Source: Halorubrum sp. F4
GTDB taxonomy: Archaea > Halobacteriota > Halobacteria > Halobacteriales > Haloferacaceae
Length of the DNA: 64,000 nt
Direction: 5' to 3'
NCBI RefSeq assembly: GCF_027257195.1
Contig: NZ_JAPDFS010000001.1
Span: 20,002 to 84,001, forward strand
Shown here: positions 17,211 through 25,055 of the stretch, one piece after another
How the letters are laid out: every line of letters starts with the position of its first letter
Position numbering within the stretch: position 1 is the first letter of the stretch
The notes under the pieces: generated by a model
Seen by the model: the letters and a program-made list of their open reading frames with translations, nothing else
Databases searched by the model: none
Told to the model about the DNA's origin: nothing
Program-made: the position numbers and the translations under genes

Positions 17211-17447
17211 CTACAACCGGTCGTCCTCGAGACTGCCCGGGTCCTGTGCGGTGTCGAACATGTTGTTCTCCGCGCCGTCGAGCATCTCGTCGCGGGGGTC
17301 GTCGTCGACGACGCTGACGTTGTAGGCCTCGATCCCGGACGCGATCAGTTCCTCTGCGGCCTGTTCTTCGGTGACGAACTCGGAGTCCGCGAGTTGCTGG
17401 AAGTCGGCGTACACGTCGTCCGAGAGGTTCAGTTCGAAGGTCGGCAT
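17211..17447 (-). CDS. Small haloarchaeal protein (CopG/DUF7120-like)
   Basis: A 78-residue acidic protein starting MPTFELNLSDDVYADFQQLA. A short beta strand followed by a helix, as in ribbon-helix-helix proteins, is plausible, then EEQAAEELIASGIEAYNV and an acidic tail. The tail is not basic, so DNA binding is doubtful. A TATA box (TTTAAAAA) sits 27 nt before the ATG, which supports a real gene. I recall the pattern as a conserved haloarchaeal family but cannot verify the family number. Confidence 0.75.
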   Translation of the reverse strand: MPTFELNLSDDVYADFQQLADSEFVTEEQAAEELIASGIEAYNVSVVDDDPRDEMLDGAENNMFDTAQDPGSLEDDRL

Positions 17448-17469
17448 GACTCATCCTTTCGGCCGGACG

Positions 17470-17477
17470 TTTTTAAA
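17470..17477 (-). promoter_or_regulatory. TATA box of the small CopG-like gene
   Basis: TTTAAAAA on the minus strand is centred 27 nt before the ATG at 17447, fitting a leaderless transcript. Confidence 0.7.
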
Positions 17478-17558
17478 CTCCCGGACCGCCCCCGCCGCTT
17501 GCGGGGGCGGCTACGCCGACCCCCCGAGTATTACTGCGTCGCCATCGGACCTCCTCTC

Positions 17559-18041
17559 ATGACCGACGTCACCAAGGTCGCGGTCGAGGAACTCCCGGAC
17601 GCGCCGAACCCCACCCGCCACAAGAAGGAGGTCGACGAGGCGCTCGGCGTCACCGAGTTCGGATTCAACTACTACGTCGCCGATCCCGGCGAGCGGCTCC
17701 CGTGGGGAACCCACCGGCACCCGGACCACGAGGAACTGTTCTACGTCCTCGAGGGAACGCTCGAGGTCGAACTGGCTGACGACGTTCTCGTCGTGAACGC
17801 CGGGGAGGCGGTCTTCGTGCCGCCCGACACAACGAACCTGGCACGGGCGACCGGCGAGGAGCCGACCCGCGCCGTCGCCGTCGGCGCGCCAAAGGAGACT
17901 GACGGGGCGATCATCGCGGAGGAGTGTCCCTCCTGCGGCGAGGAGAGCGACCGGAGCTACGAGGTCGACGGCGACGACTACGTCCTCACGTGTGCGGCCT
18001 GCGGGGAAGTCGTCGATCGGCTCACGCCCGGGCCGGCGTAG
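17559..18041 (+). CDS. Cupin-domain protein with C-terminal zinc ribbon
   Basis: A 160-residue protein. Residues about 30-105 form a cupin barrel: GTHRHPDHEELFYVLEGTLE supplies the His-His-Glu metal ligands, and AGEAVFVPPDTTN is the second cupin motif. The C-terminal 40 residues carry CPSCG and CAACG, a four-cysteine zinc ribbon. The pairing suggests a metal-binding sensor or a small enzyme on a phosphorylated or sugar substrate, but cupins are too diverse to assign one. The start at ATG 17559 is 28 nt after GTATTAC, and the longer open frame upstream is not cupin-like. Confidence 0.87.
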   Translation: MTDVTKVAVEELPDAPNPTRHKKEVDEALGVTEFGFNYYVADPGERLPWGTHRHPDHEELFYVLEGTLEVELADDVLVVNAGEAVFVPPDTTNLARATGEEPTRAVAVGAPKETDGAIIAEECPSCGEESDRSYEVDGDDYVLTCAACGEVVDRLTPGPA

Positions 18042-18074
18042 TTCGCGTGCGCGCTGCGGCGGGATCGACGACCG

Positions 18075-18677
18075 TCACAGGTCCCGCCACGCGCCGAGGA
18101 ACCGCTGGAGTGCGGTCAGGTGACCGACGGCGGCGAAGAGGGCGAGCAGCAGGCCGACGACGTTCACTCCGGCGAGGATCGGGTCGGGGTAGACCGCGGC
18201 GACGACGCCGACGATCCCCATCAGCGCGAGCCGGTCAGCGCGTCCGAGCAGCCCGCCGTACTCGCGACCGATCCCGACCGCCTGGATCTGCGTCCCCATG
18301 TACGACGTCATCAGCACGCCGGTCACCGCGAGAAAGCCCAGCGCGTACGCGTCGATCCCGGCAGTGAAACCCGCGATGACGGCGATGTCGGCGTAGCGAT
18401 CGAGGACGTGGTCCAGGAGGTCGCCCCCGTCCGAGGCGATCTCCTGTTCGCGGGCGAGCGCGCCGTCGACGAGGTCGAGCCACCCGTTGAGCAACACGAG
18501 AAGCGATCCGAGCACGTAGAACGCGGGGTCCGCGACCGCGAACGCCCCGGCGGCGAGGAGGGCCGCACCGAACGCGAGCACACTCACCTGGTCGGGCGAG
18601 AGTCCGAGCCTGTCGGCGGCGCTCACCCACGGCCCGAGCAGGCGGTCGGCGACCGACCGGAACTGATCCAGCGTCAC
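18075..18677 (-). CDS. CDP-alcohol phosphatidyltransferase family protein (probable archaeal phospholipid synthase)
   Basis: A 200-residue integral membrane enzyme. The family motif D-x2-D-G-x2-A-R-x8-G-x3-D-x3-D is complete: Asp68, Asp71, Asp89 and Asp93 within DLVDGALAREQEIASDGG. It transfers a phosphoalcohol to or from CDP-archaeol during polar lipid synthesis; inositol-phosphate or glycerol-phosphate forms are both possible. About six membrane helices are visible. Translation starts at GTG 18677, because the ATG at 18698 opens a different frame that stops at once. It lies downstream of the NTPase and hisC genes on the same strand. Confidence 0.9.
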   Translation of the reverse strand: MTLDQFRSVADRLLGPWVSAADRLGLSPDQVSVLAFGAALLAAGAFAVADPAFYVLGSLLVLLNGWLDLVDGALAREQEIASDGGDLLDHVLDRYADIAVIAGFTAGIDAYALGFLAVTGVLMTSYMGTQIQAVGIGREYGGLLGRADRLALMGIVGVVAAVYPDPILAGVNVVGLLLALFAAVGHLTALQRFLGAWRDL

Positions 18678-18729
18678 GCGAGGATCCCCTCCGAAGCCAT
18701 CGTTCGTCCGTCCGGAACTCCCGCTCGAC

Positions 18730-19290
18730 TCATAAACGATCTCCTACGTAGTCGGTGAAGTCGACCGTTCCGGCGCTCGGCTCGACGTTCCCCTCGATCG
18801 CCTCTCGGACCGCCTCGGCGACGGATTCTGGCGTTCGGTCCGTCGTGTCGACCTCGTAGACGTTCTCCATTCCGTGTGTCGAGACGGCCTCCGAGAGGAT
18901 CACGTCGAGCGCCTCCGACTCGGCGTTCTCCGCCGCGGTCGCGGCCGATTCTCCCCGCTCGCGGAGCCGCTTTTCGACCGTTTCGGGGTGACATCGGAGG
19001 ACGACGACGCGGTCGACCGCGAAGTGGTGTGCGAGGTGCGAGTCGAGCACGCCGGTCCAGCCGCCGAGGTGATCGGCGACGGCGTCGAGGTCGGCCACGA
19101 GGGTGTCGCGGTCCGCGTCGCGCTCGGTCCAGAGGTCCTCATTTCCCTTGATCCGGTCGTTGAGATGGATCACGTCGTACTCACCTTCGAGCAGGGCGGT
19201 CGCCGTCGACTTGCCGGTTCCGGGCGTGCCGGTGACGGCGACGCGAGCGGGAACGTCCCCGTTCGACGGGTCGTGACGGTCCTCGGTCAC
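18730..19290 (-). CDS. Adenylate kinase-like P-loop NTPase
   Basis: A 186-residue protein beginning with a Walker A loop, VTGTPGTGKST (residues 19-29), followed by HLNDRIKGNEDLWTERDADR and a lid-like segment RCHPETVEKRLRERG. This matches the archaeal AK6/Fap7-like family, which has adenylate kinase or ATPase activity and takes part in small-subunit ribosome maturation in other organisms. The GTG start at 19290 overlaps the hisC stop codon in GTGA, so translation is likely coupled. The linkage hisC - NTPase - CDP-alcohol transferase looks like one transcription unit. Confidence 0.87.
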   Translation of the reverse strand: MTEDRHDPSNGDVPARVAVTGTPGTGKSTATALLEGEYDVIHLNDRIKGNEDLWTERDADRDTLVADLDAVADHLGGWTGVLDSHLAHHFAVDRVVVLRCHPETVEKRLRERGESAATAAENAESEALDVILSEAVSTHGMENVYEVDTTDRTPESVAEAVREAIEGNVEPSAGTVDFTDYVGDRL

Positions 19291-20381
19291 GCTTTGGCAC
19301 CGAGTTCGAGGTCCGCGAGCACACCGTTGAGCCGGTCGACGGCCTCCCTCGTGTCCTCGCGGGTTCCGGTGGATATCCGCACGCACTCCGGCAATCCGAA
19401 GGAGGTACAGTCCCTGATGATGACGCCCCGTTCCTGAGCGGCCTCGGCGACCGCGGTTCCGTCGCCGACCCGCGCGAGCACGAAGTTGCCCGCGGAGTCG
19501 AACGTCTCGGCGTCGAGCTCCCTCGCGATGTAATCGCGGGCCCATCGCGCTGTCTCGACGGACTCCTCGACGTGGTCCGGGTCATCGAGCGCGGCGAGTG
19601 CGGCCCGACACGCCAGCTCGCTCGCCGCGAACGGCGTGTTGACCCTGGCGTACGCCTCGCCCCACTCCTCGGGGACGACGCTATAGCCGATCCGAAGCCC
19701 GGCGAGACCGTACGCCTTCGAGAACGTCCGGAGGACGGCGACGTCGTCCCGGTCGTTCACGAGCGGGATCGCGCTGTCGACGTCGGCGAACTCCCCGTAG
19801 GCCTCGTCGACGACGACGAGCGTCTCCTCGGCGATCGCGTCCGCGATCGTCTCGACCTCCTCGAGGGGGATCACGGACCCGGAGGGATTGTGCGGCGAGG
19901 TGAGGTAGACGATCCGTTCGCCGCCGTACGCGCTCAGCACGCGTTCCGCGGTCTGAGCGAACCCGTCGTCGATCGAGAGGGGGTACGTCTCGACGCCGGC
20001 GTGGTGGTATCGCGCCGACATCGCGTAGTACGCGAAGCCGGGGTCGGGGACCAACACCCGGTCGTCCGGCTCCAGTGCGGCCCGCGAGAGGTAGTCGATC
20101 GAGCCGTCGGCTCCCGGTGAGACCCACACCTGTTCGGTCGTCACGTCCCACTCCTCGGCGATCCGTTCGGTGAGGTCCGCGTGTGAGGACTTGGGGTAGA
20201 CGTTCACCCTGTCCGCGTGCTCGCGGATCGCCTCGACGGCCGCGGGGCTCGGCCCGTGGGGGTTCTCGTTCGAGGAGAGTTTGATCAGCTCCGAGCGGTC
20301 GATCCCGAGCTCGCGGGCGACCTCCTCGACGCCCCTGCCGGGCACGTACGGGGAGTGATCCGAGAGGTCCCGTGGTTGCAT
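19287..20381 (-). CDS. hisC: Histidinol-phosphate aminotransferase
   Basis: A 364-residue PLP enzyme that converts imidazole-acetol phosphate and glutamate to histidinol phosphate. Diagnostic segments are KLSSNENPHGPSP near the N-terminus, SPGADGSIDYL, LTSPHNPSGSVIP, VVDEAYGEFAD and RTFSKAYGLAGLRIGY, with Lys222 as the Schiff-base lysine. The C-terminal arginine that binds the phosphate/carboxylate is in CVRISTGTRE. It starts the transcription unit; a CCTTAA box lies 27 nt before the ATG, giving a leaderless mRNA. No other his genes are present in the window. Confidence 0.94.
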   Translation of the reverse strand: MQPRDLSDHSPYVPGRGVEEVARELGIDRSELIKLSSNENPHGPSPAAVEAIREHADRVNVYPKSSHADLTERIAEEWDVTTEQVWVSPGADGSIDYLSRAALEPDDRVLVPDPGFAYYAMSARYHHAGVETYPLSIDDGFAQTAERVLSAYGGERIVYLTSPHNPSGSVIPLEEVETIADAIAEETLVVVDEAYGEFADVDSAIPLVNDRDDVAVLRTFSKAYGLAGLRIGYSVVPEEWGEAYARVNTPFAASELACRAALAALDDPDHVEESVETARWARDYIARELDAETFDSAGNFVLARVGDGTAVAEAAQERGVIIRDCTSFGLPECVRISTGTREDTREAVDRLNGVLADLELGAKA

Positions 20382-20403
20382 GCCCGTGGATCGGCGGCGG
20401 CCG

Positions 20404-20412
20404 GCCTTAAGG
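20404..20412 (-). promoter_or_regulatory. TATA-like box of hisC
   Basis: CCTTAAGGC is centred about 27 nt before the hisC ATG at 20381 and is the only AT-rich element in this GC-rich gap. Confidence 0.55.
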
Positions 20413-20560
20413 GTGACCGAACCGGCGTGTCGGGCTCGAGAGCGGTGAGGGTCGCCGTGCGGAGAGACGTTCGATTCACCGGAAACGTGGTGTGCGATCG
20501 GTCCGCACTCCGGATCTTATACGCCCGGACCTATCCCGGGGATCCCCGGATGTGCCCGGT

Positions 20561-21304
20561 TCAGGGGATTCGAACGTCGTGTTCGAGCGTTCCGACGCCC
20601 TCGACGGTCACCTCGACCGTGTCGCCGTCCGAGAGCGGCCCGACGCCGTCCGGTGTACCCGTGGCGATCACGTCGCCCTCCTCCAGGGTCAGGTACGTCG
20701 TTATCTCCTCGATCAGCGTCGGTACGTCGAAGATCAGCTGGCCGAGATGGCCGTCCTGTTTCTGCTCGCCGTTCACGTGGAGCTCGACGCTCGCCTCGTC
20801 GGGCACCTCGTCGGGCGTCGCGACGACCGGGCCGAGCGGGGCGGAGTTGTCGAACGCCTTCCCGCGCACCCAGTTCTGCTCGCGGTTCTGGTCGTCCCGG
20901 TTCGAGACGTCGTTCATACAGGTGAACCCCTCGACGACGTCCATCGCGTCCTCCGCGGCGACGTCCTTGCACGACTCGCCGATCACGACGACGAACTCCG
21001 CCTCCCAGTCGATCCGGTCTTTCCCCTCGGGGGCGGTGACGGTGTCGCCGTGGCCCGCGAGTGCGTTCGGTCCCTTCAAGAAGAGCAGCGGTCGGTCCGG
21101 AACGTCGTTCCCGAGCTCGGCGGCGTGTTCGGCGTAGTTGCGGCCGATACAGACGATCTTCGAGGGATCGACCGGCGGCAGTACGTCGATCTCGGAGTCG
21201 TCGAAGTCGTACACGTCGTCGCCGAACGCGACCGTCTCGGTCTCGGGGTCGTAGCGTCCTTTGCGGATCGAACCGGCCGGGTCGCGGAACCGTGCGTAGT
21301 GCAT
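20561..21304 (-). CDS. Fumarylacetoacetate hydrolase-family protein
   Basis: A 247-residue protein of the FAH superfamily. IVCIGRNYAEHAAELGN, the metal-binding DWEAEFVVVIG stretch with its acidic residues, CMNDVSNRDDQ and GDVIATGTPDGVGPLSDGD are characteristic. Members catalyse hydrolysis, decarboxylation or tautomerisation of oxo-acids (for example acylpyruvate hydrolase or oxaloacetate tautomerase). The short form here resembles the archaeal/bacterial YcgM-like group more than tyrosine-pathway FAH. A TTTTACC box lies 26 nt before the start. It is transcribed alone. Confidence 0.88.
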   Translation of the reverse strand: MHYARFRDPAGSIRKGRYDPETETVAFGDDVYDFDDSEIDVLPPVDPSKIVCIGRNYAEHAAELGNDVPDRPLLFLKGPNALAGHGDTVTAPEGKDRIDWEAEFVVVIGESCKDVAAEDAMDVVEGFTCMNDVSNRDDQNREQNWVRGKAFDNSAPLGPVVATPDEVPDEASVELHVNGEQKQDGHLGQLIFDVPTLIEEITTYLTLEEGDVIATGTPDGVGPLSDGDTVEVTVEGVGTLEHDVRIP

Positions 21305-21479
21305 ACCGATCCATCGATTGTGATAGGTAAAACCCTCCTGAATGGCCCCGTTGTTGCCGACGGAACCGGATCCATCGGACGAACCGGCCGTTCCGTTCCT
21401 TCCCGGACCGGCATCTCCGTGGTCCCTCGGCTCACCTCGGAGCGTCGTCGACCGCGGAAGACGGATCCGCGGCGTCGTG

Positions 21480-21487
21480 TTTTATTA
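21480..21487 (+). promoter_or_regulatory. TATA box of the MBL-fold hydrolase gene
   Basis: TTTTATTA is centred 30 nt before the ATG at 21514. Confidence 0.6.
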
Positions 21488-21513
21488 CGGCTCGCCGAGA
21501 CGTATCGACCGCA

Positions 21514-22239
21514 ATGGAGCTCACTTGGCACGGCCACTCGACGTGGCACGTCGTCGTCGACGAGACCGAACTACTGATCGATCCGTTCTTCGACAACCCG
21601 AAGACGGACGTCGACCCCGAGGAGCTCGATCCGGACTACCTCCTCCTGACGCACGGCCACGCCGACCACATCGCCGACGTCGACCGATACGAGGGCGCGA
21701 CGGTGGTCGCGACCCCCGAGCTGACGGGCTACGTCCAGGACACCTTCGGCCACGAGGACGCCGTCGGCGGCATGGGAATGAACATCGGCGGCACCGTCGA
21801 GTGCGGCGACGCGTGGGTGACGATGGTCCGTGCGGACCACTCGAACGGGATCGACACCGGCTACGGGACCTCCGCGGGGATGCCGGCCGGGTTCGTGATC
21901 GGCGACAAGAAGCCGACCCAGGAGTCGGACCCCGACTGTACCACGTTCTACCACGCCGGCGACACCGGCCTCATGTCCGAGATGGTCGACGTGATCGCGC
22001 CGTACCTCGAGCCCGACGCGGCCGCGTTACCGGCCGGCGACCACTTCACGATGGGCCCCGCGGGTGCGGGTATCGCCGCCGACTGGGTGGGTGCCGACGT
22101 GGTGTTCCCGATGCACTACGACACGTTCCCGCCGATCGAGATCGACACTCGGGAGTTCGTCAACGAGGTGAAGGCGGCCGGGGCCGCCGCGGAACCCGTC
22201 ATCCTGGAGGGCGACGAGACGTACACGCTCGAGTCCTGA
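21514..22239 (+). CDS. Metallo-beta-lactamase-fold metal-dependent hydrolase (UPF0173-like)
   Basis: A 241-residue protein with an intact metallo-beta-lactamase site: THGHADH (HxHxDH), [24 protein letters not shown] and FPMHYDTFP supply the two-zinc ligands. The opening [11 protein letters not shown] is diagnostic of the UlaG/UPF0173 branch. Substrate is unknown for most archaeal members; hydrolysis of a phosphoester or lactone is the usual expectation. This intact MBL site contrasts with the degenerate one in the gene at 24353. An OsmC-family gene follows on the same strand after 75 nt. Confidence 0.9.
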   Translation: MELTWHGHSTWHVVVDETELLIDPFFDNPKTDVDPEELDPDYLLLTHGHADHIADVDRYEGATVVATPELTGYVQDTFGHEDAVGGMGMNIGGTVECGDAWVTMVRADHSNGIDTGYGTSAGMPAGFVIGDKKPTQESDPDCTTFYHAGDTGLMSEMVDVIAPYLEPDAAALPAGDHFTMGPAGAGIAADWVGADVVFPMHYDTFPPIEIDTREFVNEVKAAGAAAEPVILEGDETYTLES

Positions 22240-22314
22240 GACGGGGCGGACCCGCCCCTCGAAACGGCCCGTATAGGAAGCTTTAGGCCCGCGGGAGTCC
22301 ACCTCGGAGACGAC

Positions 22315-22713
22315 ATGTCCGACATCGAGACCACCACCGTCTGTGAGGAGGGTTACGCGTGTACGAGCCAGGTCGGCGACTTCGACCTCCAGATCGACGC
22401 GACCGACGAGACCGGCCCGAACCCGAACGCCGCGCTCGTCGCGACGTACGCCTCCTGTTACATCCCCGCCTTCCGCGTCGGCGGCGGCCAGCGCGGCGAG
22501 GACGACCTCGGAAAGATCCAGATCGACGCGAGCGCCGGGCTCGACGATGACGACGACCTCGAGTCGATCGTCTTCGACCTCCACGTCGAGGCCGACCTCG
22601 ACGACGAGACCGCGGACGAGATCGTCGCCCGCGGGGAGGACATCTGTCACGTCCACTCGGCGCTCCGTGAGGAGCTCCGCGCCGAGATCAACGTCCACTC
22701 GGACGCGTTCTGA
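22315..22713 (+). CDS. OsmC-family protein
   Basis: A 132-residue protein of the OsmC/Ohr fold. Two conserved cysteines at the expected places, Cys48 in VATYASCYIPAF and Cys111 in GEDICHVHS, would form the peroxide-reactive thiol pair that reduces organic hydroperoxides. The beta-rich N-terminus (GDFDLQIDATDETG) and the helix between the cysteines fit. In haloarchaea such proteins are annotated only as OsmC family and some may lack peroxidase activity. A GCTTTAGG box precedes the start by about 30 nt. Confidence 0.83.
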   Translation: MSDIETTTVCEEGYACTSQVGDFDLQIDATDETGPNPNAALVATYASCYIPAFRVGGGQRGEDDLGKIQIDASAGLDDDDDLESIVFDLHVEADLDDETADEIVARGEDICHVHSALREELRAEINVHSDAF

Positions 22714-22749
22714 GACGGACCGACTTCGCGGACGTCCCCGCCGATCGTT

Positions 22750-22950
22750 TCATGAGCCGTTCGTCCCGCTCGACGCGTAGTCGACGAGGACGCTCGAGGC
22801 GACGTAGCCGATAGCCCCAAGCACCACCGCGGCGATGACGGCGACGCCGGGCTCGCGGGCGACGACGTACGCCGCGAGGAACCCACCCATCCCGATCGTG
22901 TTCGCACACAGGAGCCGCAGGACCCGGTAGCTCGGCTCGACGTTCGACAT
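22750..22950 (-). CDS. Small two-helix membrane protein
   Basis: A 66-residue hydrophobic protein with two transmembrane helices (LCANTIGMGGFLAAYVVA and GVAVIAAVVLGAIGYVASSV) separated by a short polar turn, and a polar C-terminus. No family is recognised. The minus-strand frame remains open far upstream, but only this segment from the ATG at 22950 looks like protein with membrane helices. It is convergent with the OsmC gene and divergent from the gene at 23155. Confidence 0.65.
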   Translation of the reverse strand: MSNVEPSYRVLRLLCANTIGMGGFLAAYVVAREPGVAVIAAVVLGAIGYVASSVLVDYASSGTNGS

Positions 22951-23048
22951 GTCGAGGGAAACGCCCGACTGCGGCATAAATCCCGCAGCGACGCCGGTCG
23001 CGACCGCCGGAAACGTCGGCGAAGAGCCGTCGTACCGCCTCCTGAGAG

Positions 23049-23124
23049 CTCGTGCGTTTTCCGAGGTCGTCCGAAGTCGTGCGTCTTCCGGGATCGTCCG
23101 CAGTCGTGCGTCTTCCGGCGTACG
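23049..23124 (+). repeat. 27-bp tandem repeat upstream of a TATA box
   Basis: Three copies with a 27-bp period begin at 23049, 23076 and 23103; the unit is close to GTCGTGCGTCTTCCGG followed by ATCGTCCGCA. The third copy is truncated and runs into the TATA box of the gene at 23155. Confidence 0.85.
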
Positions 23125-23132
23125 TTTATATA
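23125..23132 (+). promoter_or_regulatory. TATA box of the membrane protein gene at 23155
   Basis: TTTATATA is centred 27 nt before the ATG at 23155, predicting a leaderless mRNA. Confidence 0.75.
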
Positions 23133-23154
23133 CGATATCGCGGCCACCGGACGT

Positions 23155-23643
23155 ATGACGTCGAACGGATACGGTCCGGGGTCTCGAAGGGGAAGCGACG
23201 AGGAGAAACGGCCCGAGCGCGACGGATCCGGCGGACCACCGGCGGGCTCCGTCACCGACGTGGCCGGCTCGGTCGACCCGGTCGGCCCGGTCGATCCGTT
23301 CGGCGTCTCCGATCCGGACGGGAACGTTCGGGACGGCACTCACGGCCGTTCGGGCCTCGGAGCGTACGGCTCCGACCGCTGGGCACGGATCCTCTCGGCG
23401 GTTACGCCGGCGGCGATGGTCGCGGCCGTCGGGATCCGGATCGGATCGGTCGGCGATCGACTCGCCACGGACGTGGCCGCGCGTCTCGATCCGCTCCCGG
23501 TCGGCGTCGACGCCGCGGCTCTCTCGGCGGTCGCGGGAGTCGTTCACTACCTCTCCGTCCTCCTCGCCGTCGGCGTCGCCTGTGCGGTCGGATGGCTCGT
23601 TCTGTCGGCGAGCGTCCGTCTCGTCGCGAACGCGGCGCGATAA
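23155..23643 (+). CDS. Uncharacterised membrane protein with disordered N-terminus
   Basis: A 162-residue protein. The first 80 residues are charged and low-complexity, with GSVDPVGPVDPFGVSDPDG repeats of the VDP type. The last 80 hold two probable membrane helices (ILSAVTPAAMVAAVGIRIG and YLSVLLAVGVACAVGWLVLS) and a short basic end. I recognise no family. The strong TATA box and upstream tandem repeat show a real promoter, so the gene is probably expressed although its function is unknown. Confidence 0.7.
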   Translation: MTSNGYGPGSRRGSDEEKRPERDGSGGPPAGSVTDVAGSVDPVGPVDPFGVSDPDGNVRDGTHGRSGLGAYGSDRWARILSAVTPAAMVAAVGIRIGSVGDRLATDVAARLDPLPVGVDAAALSAVAGVVHYLSVLLAVGVACAVGWLVLSASVRLVANAAR

Positions 23644-23691
23644 ACGGGAATGCCCGGAACGACTTTGCATCCGGCGAAGCTACGGTCGCAC

Positions 23692-24252
23692 ATGGTCGCG
23701 ATGGAATCCGACTCCGAACTCGAACGCGGCGACGTGGCGCCCGACTTCGAGCTACCCGGAACCGACGACGAGACGCACGCGCTGGACGACTTCGAGACGG
23801 ACGCCCTGCTCGTGGTGTTCACCTGTAACCACTGTCCGTACGCGAAGGCGAAGTTCGACCTGCTCAACGACCTCGCCGCCGAGTACGACGACCTCGCGGT
23901 GGTCGGGATCAACCCGAACGACGCCGGGGAGTACCCCGACGACTCCTTCGAGGCCATGCGCGAGCGGGTCGCGGACGGGACGATCGCCTACGACGCGTAC
24001 CTCCGCGACGAGACCGCCGAGGTCGCCGCGGCCTACGGCGCGGTGTGTACCCCCGATCCGTTCCTGTTCGGCCGCGAGGACGGCGAGTGGCGGCTCCGCT
24101 ATCACGGCCGGCTCGACGACGCGTTGAACCCCGACGACGAGCCGACGGAGTTCTACGTTCGGGACGCGGTCGAGGCGGTGCTCGCGGGCGAGGAGGTCCC
24201 GCACCCGGACCGGCCGTCGCGTGGCTGTTCGATCAAGTGGCCCGACGAGTGA
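23692..24252 (+). CDS. Thioredoxin-fold redoxin (AhpC/TSA-like)
   Basis: A 186-residue protein with the thioredoxin-like fold of the redoxin family. DVAPDFELPGTDDE is the usual peroxiredoxin-like opening, and VVFTCNHCPYAKA holds Cys45 and Cys48 as a CxxC pair in the active-site loop. TPDPFLFGREDGEWRLRYHG is the conserved cis-Pro region and following strand. It probably reduces disulfides or peroxides; the CNHCPY type is common in archaea and bacteria, with no settled partner. The start could be 23692 or the ATG at 23701; the longer frame from 23650 adds residues unlike the family. Confidence 0.85.
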   Translation: MVAMESDSELERGDVAPDFELPGTDDETHALDDFETDALLVVFTCNHCPYAKAKFDLLNDLAAEYDDLAVVGINPNDAGEYPDDSFEAMRERVADGTIAYDAYLRDETAEVAAAYGAVCTPDPFLFGREDGEWRLRYHGRLDDALNPDDEPTEFYVRDAVEAVLAGEEVPHPDRPSRGCSIKWPDE

Positions 24253-24352
24253 GCACGGACCGTCCGCCCGGAAGCGCCACGATCGCGCCGATCCATGGGC
24301 CTGTCGGATCCGCCGGAGACGGGTTGAAATGGCTCCCGCCCGAAGGGATCCC

Positions 24353-25048
24353 ATGGGAATGAAGGAGGTCGGCGAGCCGGAACTCCACGAGATCGATCGC
24401 TTCGACCGCGGCGTGGGCTGGATCGCCTATCCGGAAGAGTCGATGGAACGTGCGAGCCACGCGCTCGCGGTGCCGAACGAGGAGGGCGACGACGACGTGT
24501 GGGTGATCGACCCGGTCGACGCGCCGGGCGTCGACGACCTGCTCGCGGAGTTCGGATCGGTCGCGGGCGTCGTGATCGGGTTGGACCGGCACGAACGCGA
24601 CGCCGCCACGCTGGCGGACCGCCACGACGTCCCCGTCTACGTCCCCGAGTGGATGACCGGCGTCGCCGACGGCGTCGACGGCCAGGTGCGCCGGTTCGGT
24701 CGCCGGCTTGCGGACTCCGGTTTCGAGTCGATCCGGATCCGGGATTCTACGATACCGCCCTGGCAGGAGGTCGGCCTCTTCGACGGAGAGACGCTCGTGG
24801 TCCCCGAGTCGCTCGGCTCGGCGTCGTACTTCCGGGGGGATCGCGAGCGGCTCGGCGTCCACCCGATGCTCCGGTTGACGCCGCCGCGGACGGTCCTCTC
24901 CGGCCTCGCTCCCGACCGCGTTCTCGTCGGTCACGGCGCGGGCGTCCTTGACGACGCCGGCGCGGCGGTCGAGGGCGCGCTCGCGGGGTCCCGGCGGAAG
25001 GCTCCCGGACTCTACGCGAAGACGCTCCGGTCCGCGCTCGGTATCTGA
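24353..25048 (+). CDS. Metallo-beta-lactamase-like protein with degenerate metal site
   Basis: A 231-residue protein. Its layout follows the MBL fold: WVIDPVDAPGVDDLL (where active members have a strand ending in the Asp-Pro turn), VAGVVIGLDRHERDAATLAD, VPVYVPEWM and a C-terminal LVGHGAGVLDDAGAAVEGAL. In active relatives the segment after the second strand reads THGHxDH; here residues 76-84 are GLDRHERDA, so most metal ligands are absent. It is therefore either a non-catalytic derivative or binds something else. The downstream gene begins 8 nt after the stop and has the same kind of degeneration. The start may be 24353 or 24359. Confidence 0.72.
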   Translation: MGMKEVGEPELHEIDRFDRGVGWIAYPEESMERASHALAVPNEEGDDDVWVIDPVDAPGVDDLLAEFGSVAGVVIGLDRHERDAATLADRHDVPVYVPEWMTGVADGVDGQVRRFGRRLADSGFESIRIRDSTIPPWQEVGLFDGETLVVPESLGSASYFRGDRERLGVHPMLRLTPPRTVLSGLAPDRVLVGHGAGVLDDAGAAVEGALAGSRRKAPGLYAKTLRSALGI

Positions 25049-25055
25049 TCGTCCC

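Noticed and set aside
22951-23670. N-terminal extension of the small membrane protein to about 306 residues
   Set aside because: The extension is Arg/Asp-rich low-complexity and is the antisense of the gene at 23155-23643; only the last 66 residues have membrane helices.
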